DNA of 64,000 bases from Natronolimnobius baerhuensis (GTDB lineage: Archaea > Halobacteriota > Halobacteria > Halobacteriales > Natrialbaceae), in the NCBI RefSeq assembly GCF_002177135.1, contig NZ_MWPH01000001.1, forward strand, positions 930,001-994,000, read 5' to 3'. Each line of letters opens with the position of its first letter. The stretch's first letter is position 1. The notes beneath the pieces were generated by a model, which searched no databases, was not told the DNA's origin, and saw only the letters and a program-made list of their open reading frames with translations. The position numbers were made by a program, and so were the translations under genes. Below, one piece after another: positions 63,409 to 64,000 of this stretch.

Positions 63409-64000
63409 TCACTCGTTCGCCGGGTTGCTCGGGTGATAGTCCGTATCGTACTTTCCGGGTTGATCGTCGACGCGGTCGGGGTTCATCCGACCCGACAGGA
63501 ACATGAAGTCGACGAGCGTCAGTGCGAGCATCGCCTCGACGACGGGGACGCCACGCGGCGGCAGGACCGGGTCGTGGCGGCCGATGACCTTCTCCTCTTT
63601 GAGTTCGCCCGTCTCCCAGTCTGCGGTCTGTTGGGTCTTCGGGATCGAGGTCGGCGCGTGCAGCGTGACTTCGCCGTAGATCGGCTCGCCGGAGCTGATA
63701 CCGCCCTGAATGCCGCCGTGGTCGTTCTCGACGGGAACCGGGGTGCCGTCGTCATCGAACTCCCAGTCATCGTTTCGGTCTTTGCCCGTCCACTCGGCGG
63801 CGTCGGTTCCGAGACCGAACTCGAAAGCCGTCGTCGCCGGCACGGCAATCATCGCCTGGCCGAGGCGGGCCGAGAGGGAATCAAATCGAGGCGCGCCGAG
63901 GCCGACCGGCACGCCCTGCGCTTCGAAGTAGATCGAACCGCCGATTGAGTCACCCTCTTCCTGATACGCAGCGATCAGCTCCTGCATTTCTTCGGCCGTC
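63409..64000 (-). CDS. aroC: Chorismate synthase (C-terminal part)
   Basis: Chorismate synthase removes phosphate from EPSP using reduced FMN, the last shared step to aromatic amino acids. The start lies beyond the right edge; about 196 C-terminal residues are present. Landmarks are GGSIYFEAQGVPVGLGAPRFDSL, FEFGLGTDAAEWTGKDRNDD, ENDHGGIQGGISSGEPI (FMN and substrate loop) and GRHDPVLPPRGVPVVEAMLALTLVDFMF. The sequence ends in a short polar tail. Direction matches the PHP gene (63-base gap), so co-transcription is possible. Confidence 0.95.
   Translation of the reverse strand, partial: TAEEMQELIAAYQEEGDSIGGSIYFEAQGVPVGLGAPRFDSLSARLGQAMIAVPATTAFEFGLGTDAAEWTGKDRNDDWEFDDDGTPVPVENDHGGIQGGISSGEPIYGEVTLHAPTSIPKTQQTADWETGELKEEKVIGRHDPVLPPRGVPVVEAMLALTLVDFMFLSGRMNPDRVDDQPGKYDTDYHPSNPANE

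Overview
The window is about 64 kb of a haloarchaeal chromosome. The evidence is strongly acidic proteins, high-GC codon use, many leaderless genes with a TATA box about 26 bases before the start codon, and archaeal core genes: B-family DNA polymerase, Mre11-Rad50, the proteasome-activating ATPase PAN, prefoldin beta, RNase P component 4, SRP RNA, and the UbiA-type ether-lipid prenyltransferase. The hexamer CTCGAG is very frequent and CTAG is rare. As I recall, this fits Natrialbaceae-type genomes (Natrinema, Haloterrigena and relatives), but the genus is not settled here. No plasmid, provirus, integrase or CRISPR array is visible. The mobile traces are one MITE-like palindrome and one broken MFS gene.

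Layout. 1-2 kb: Fe-S assembly genes sufC-sufB (sufB cut by the window edge), with a perfect 16-bp palindrome at the sufC promoter. 2-6.3 kb: polB, then three small haloarchaeal genes. 6.3-13.7 kb: mre11-rad50, a winged-helix regulator divergent from pan, a Nudix hydrolase and the guaA amidotransferase subunit. 13.7-14.1 kb: an intergenic stretch with a MITE-like element and an HxlR-like operator before an NmrA-family gene. 15-25 kb: prefoldin beta, an orphan solute-binding lipoprotein with a PAP2 enzyme, the rnp4-YhbY-mscS operon, SRP RNA and a two-RCK potassium channel. 25-32 kb: cysteine synthase, a RecA-fold protein with a degenerate P-loop, UbiA prenyltransferase, tRNA-Arg(TCG), CoA-disulfide reductase and a universal stress protein.

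32.4-36.2 kb holds the most unusual locus: four consecutive same-strand genes for extremely acidic proteins without signal peptides. Inside the acidic stretches are ordered modules: a conserved Leu/Gly/Asn motif, eight Lys-rich 11-residue amphipathic repeats, two separate runs of a four-residue hydrophobic-Gly-x-x repeat, and a SAP-like C-terminal helix pair. I recognise no described function; surface binding or self-assembly is my inference.

36-64 kb: cobyrinate diamide synthase, a cupin, aldehyde dehydrogenase, a second PAP2 enzyme, a RIO-like kinase, acyl-CoA dehydrogenase, an ABC exporter, glutamate dehydrogenase, a citrate-lyase-type aldolase, MsrA, a DapA-family aldolase, the riboflavin-pathway reductase, a BKACE-family enzyme, an EamA exporter, an Lrp regulator, 2-oxoacid:ferredoxin oxidoreductase (two subunits), a lipoyl-like/OsmC fusion, a PHP phosphoesterase and the C-terminal part of chorismate synthase (cut by the window edge). 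Most are single-gene or two-gene units. The metabolic set (ferredoxin-dependent 2-oxoacid oxidation, glutamate dehydrogenase, acyl-CoA dehydrogenase, orphan aldolases) suits an aerobic heterotroph using amino acids and organic acids.
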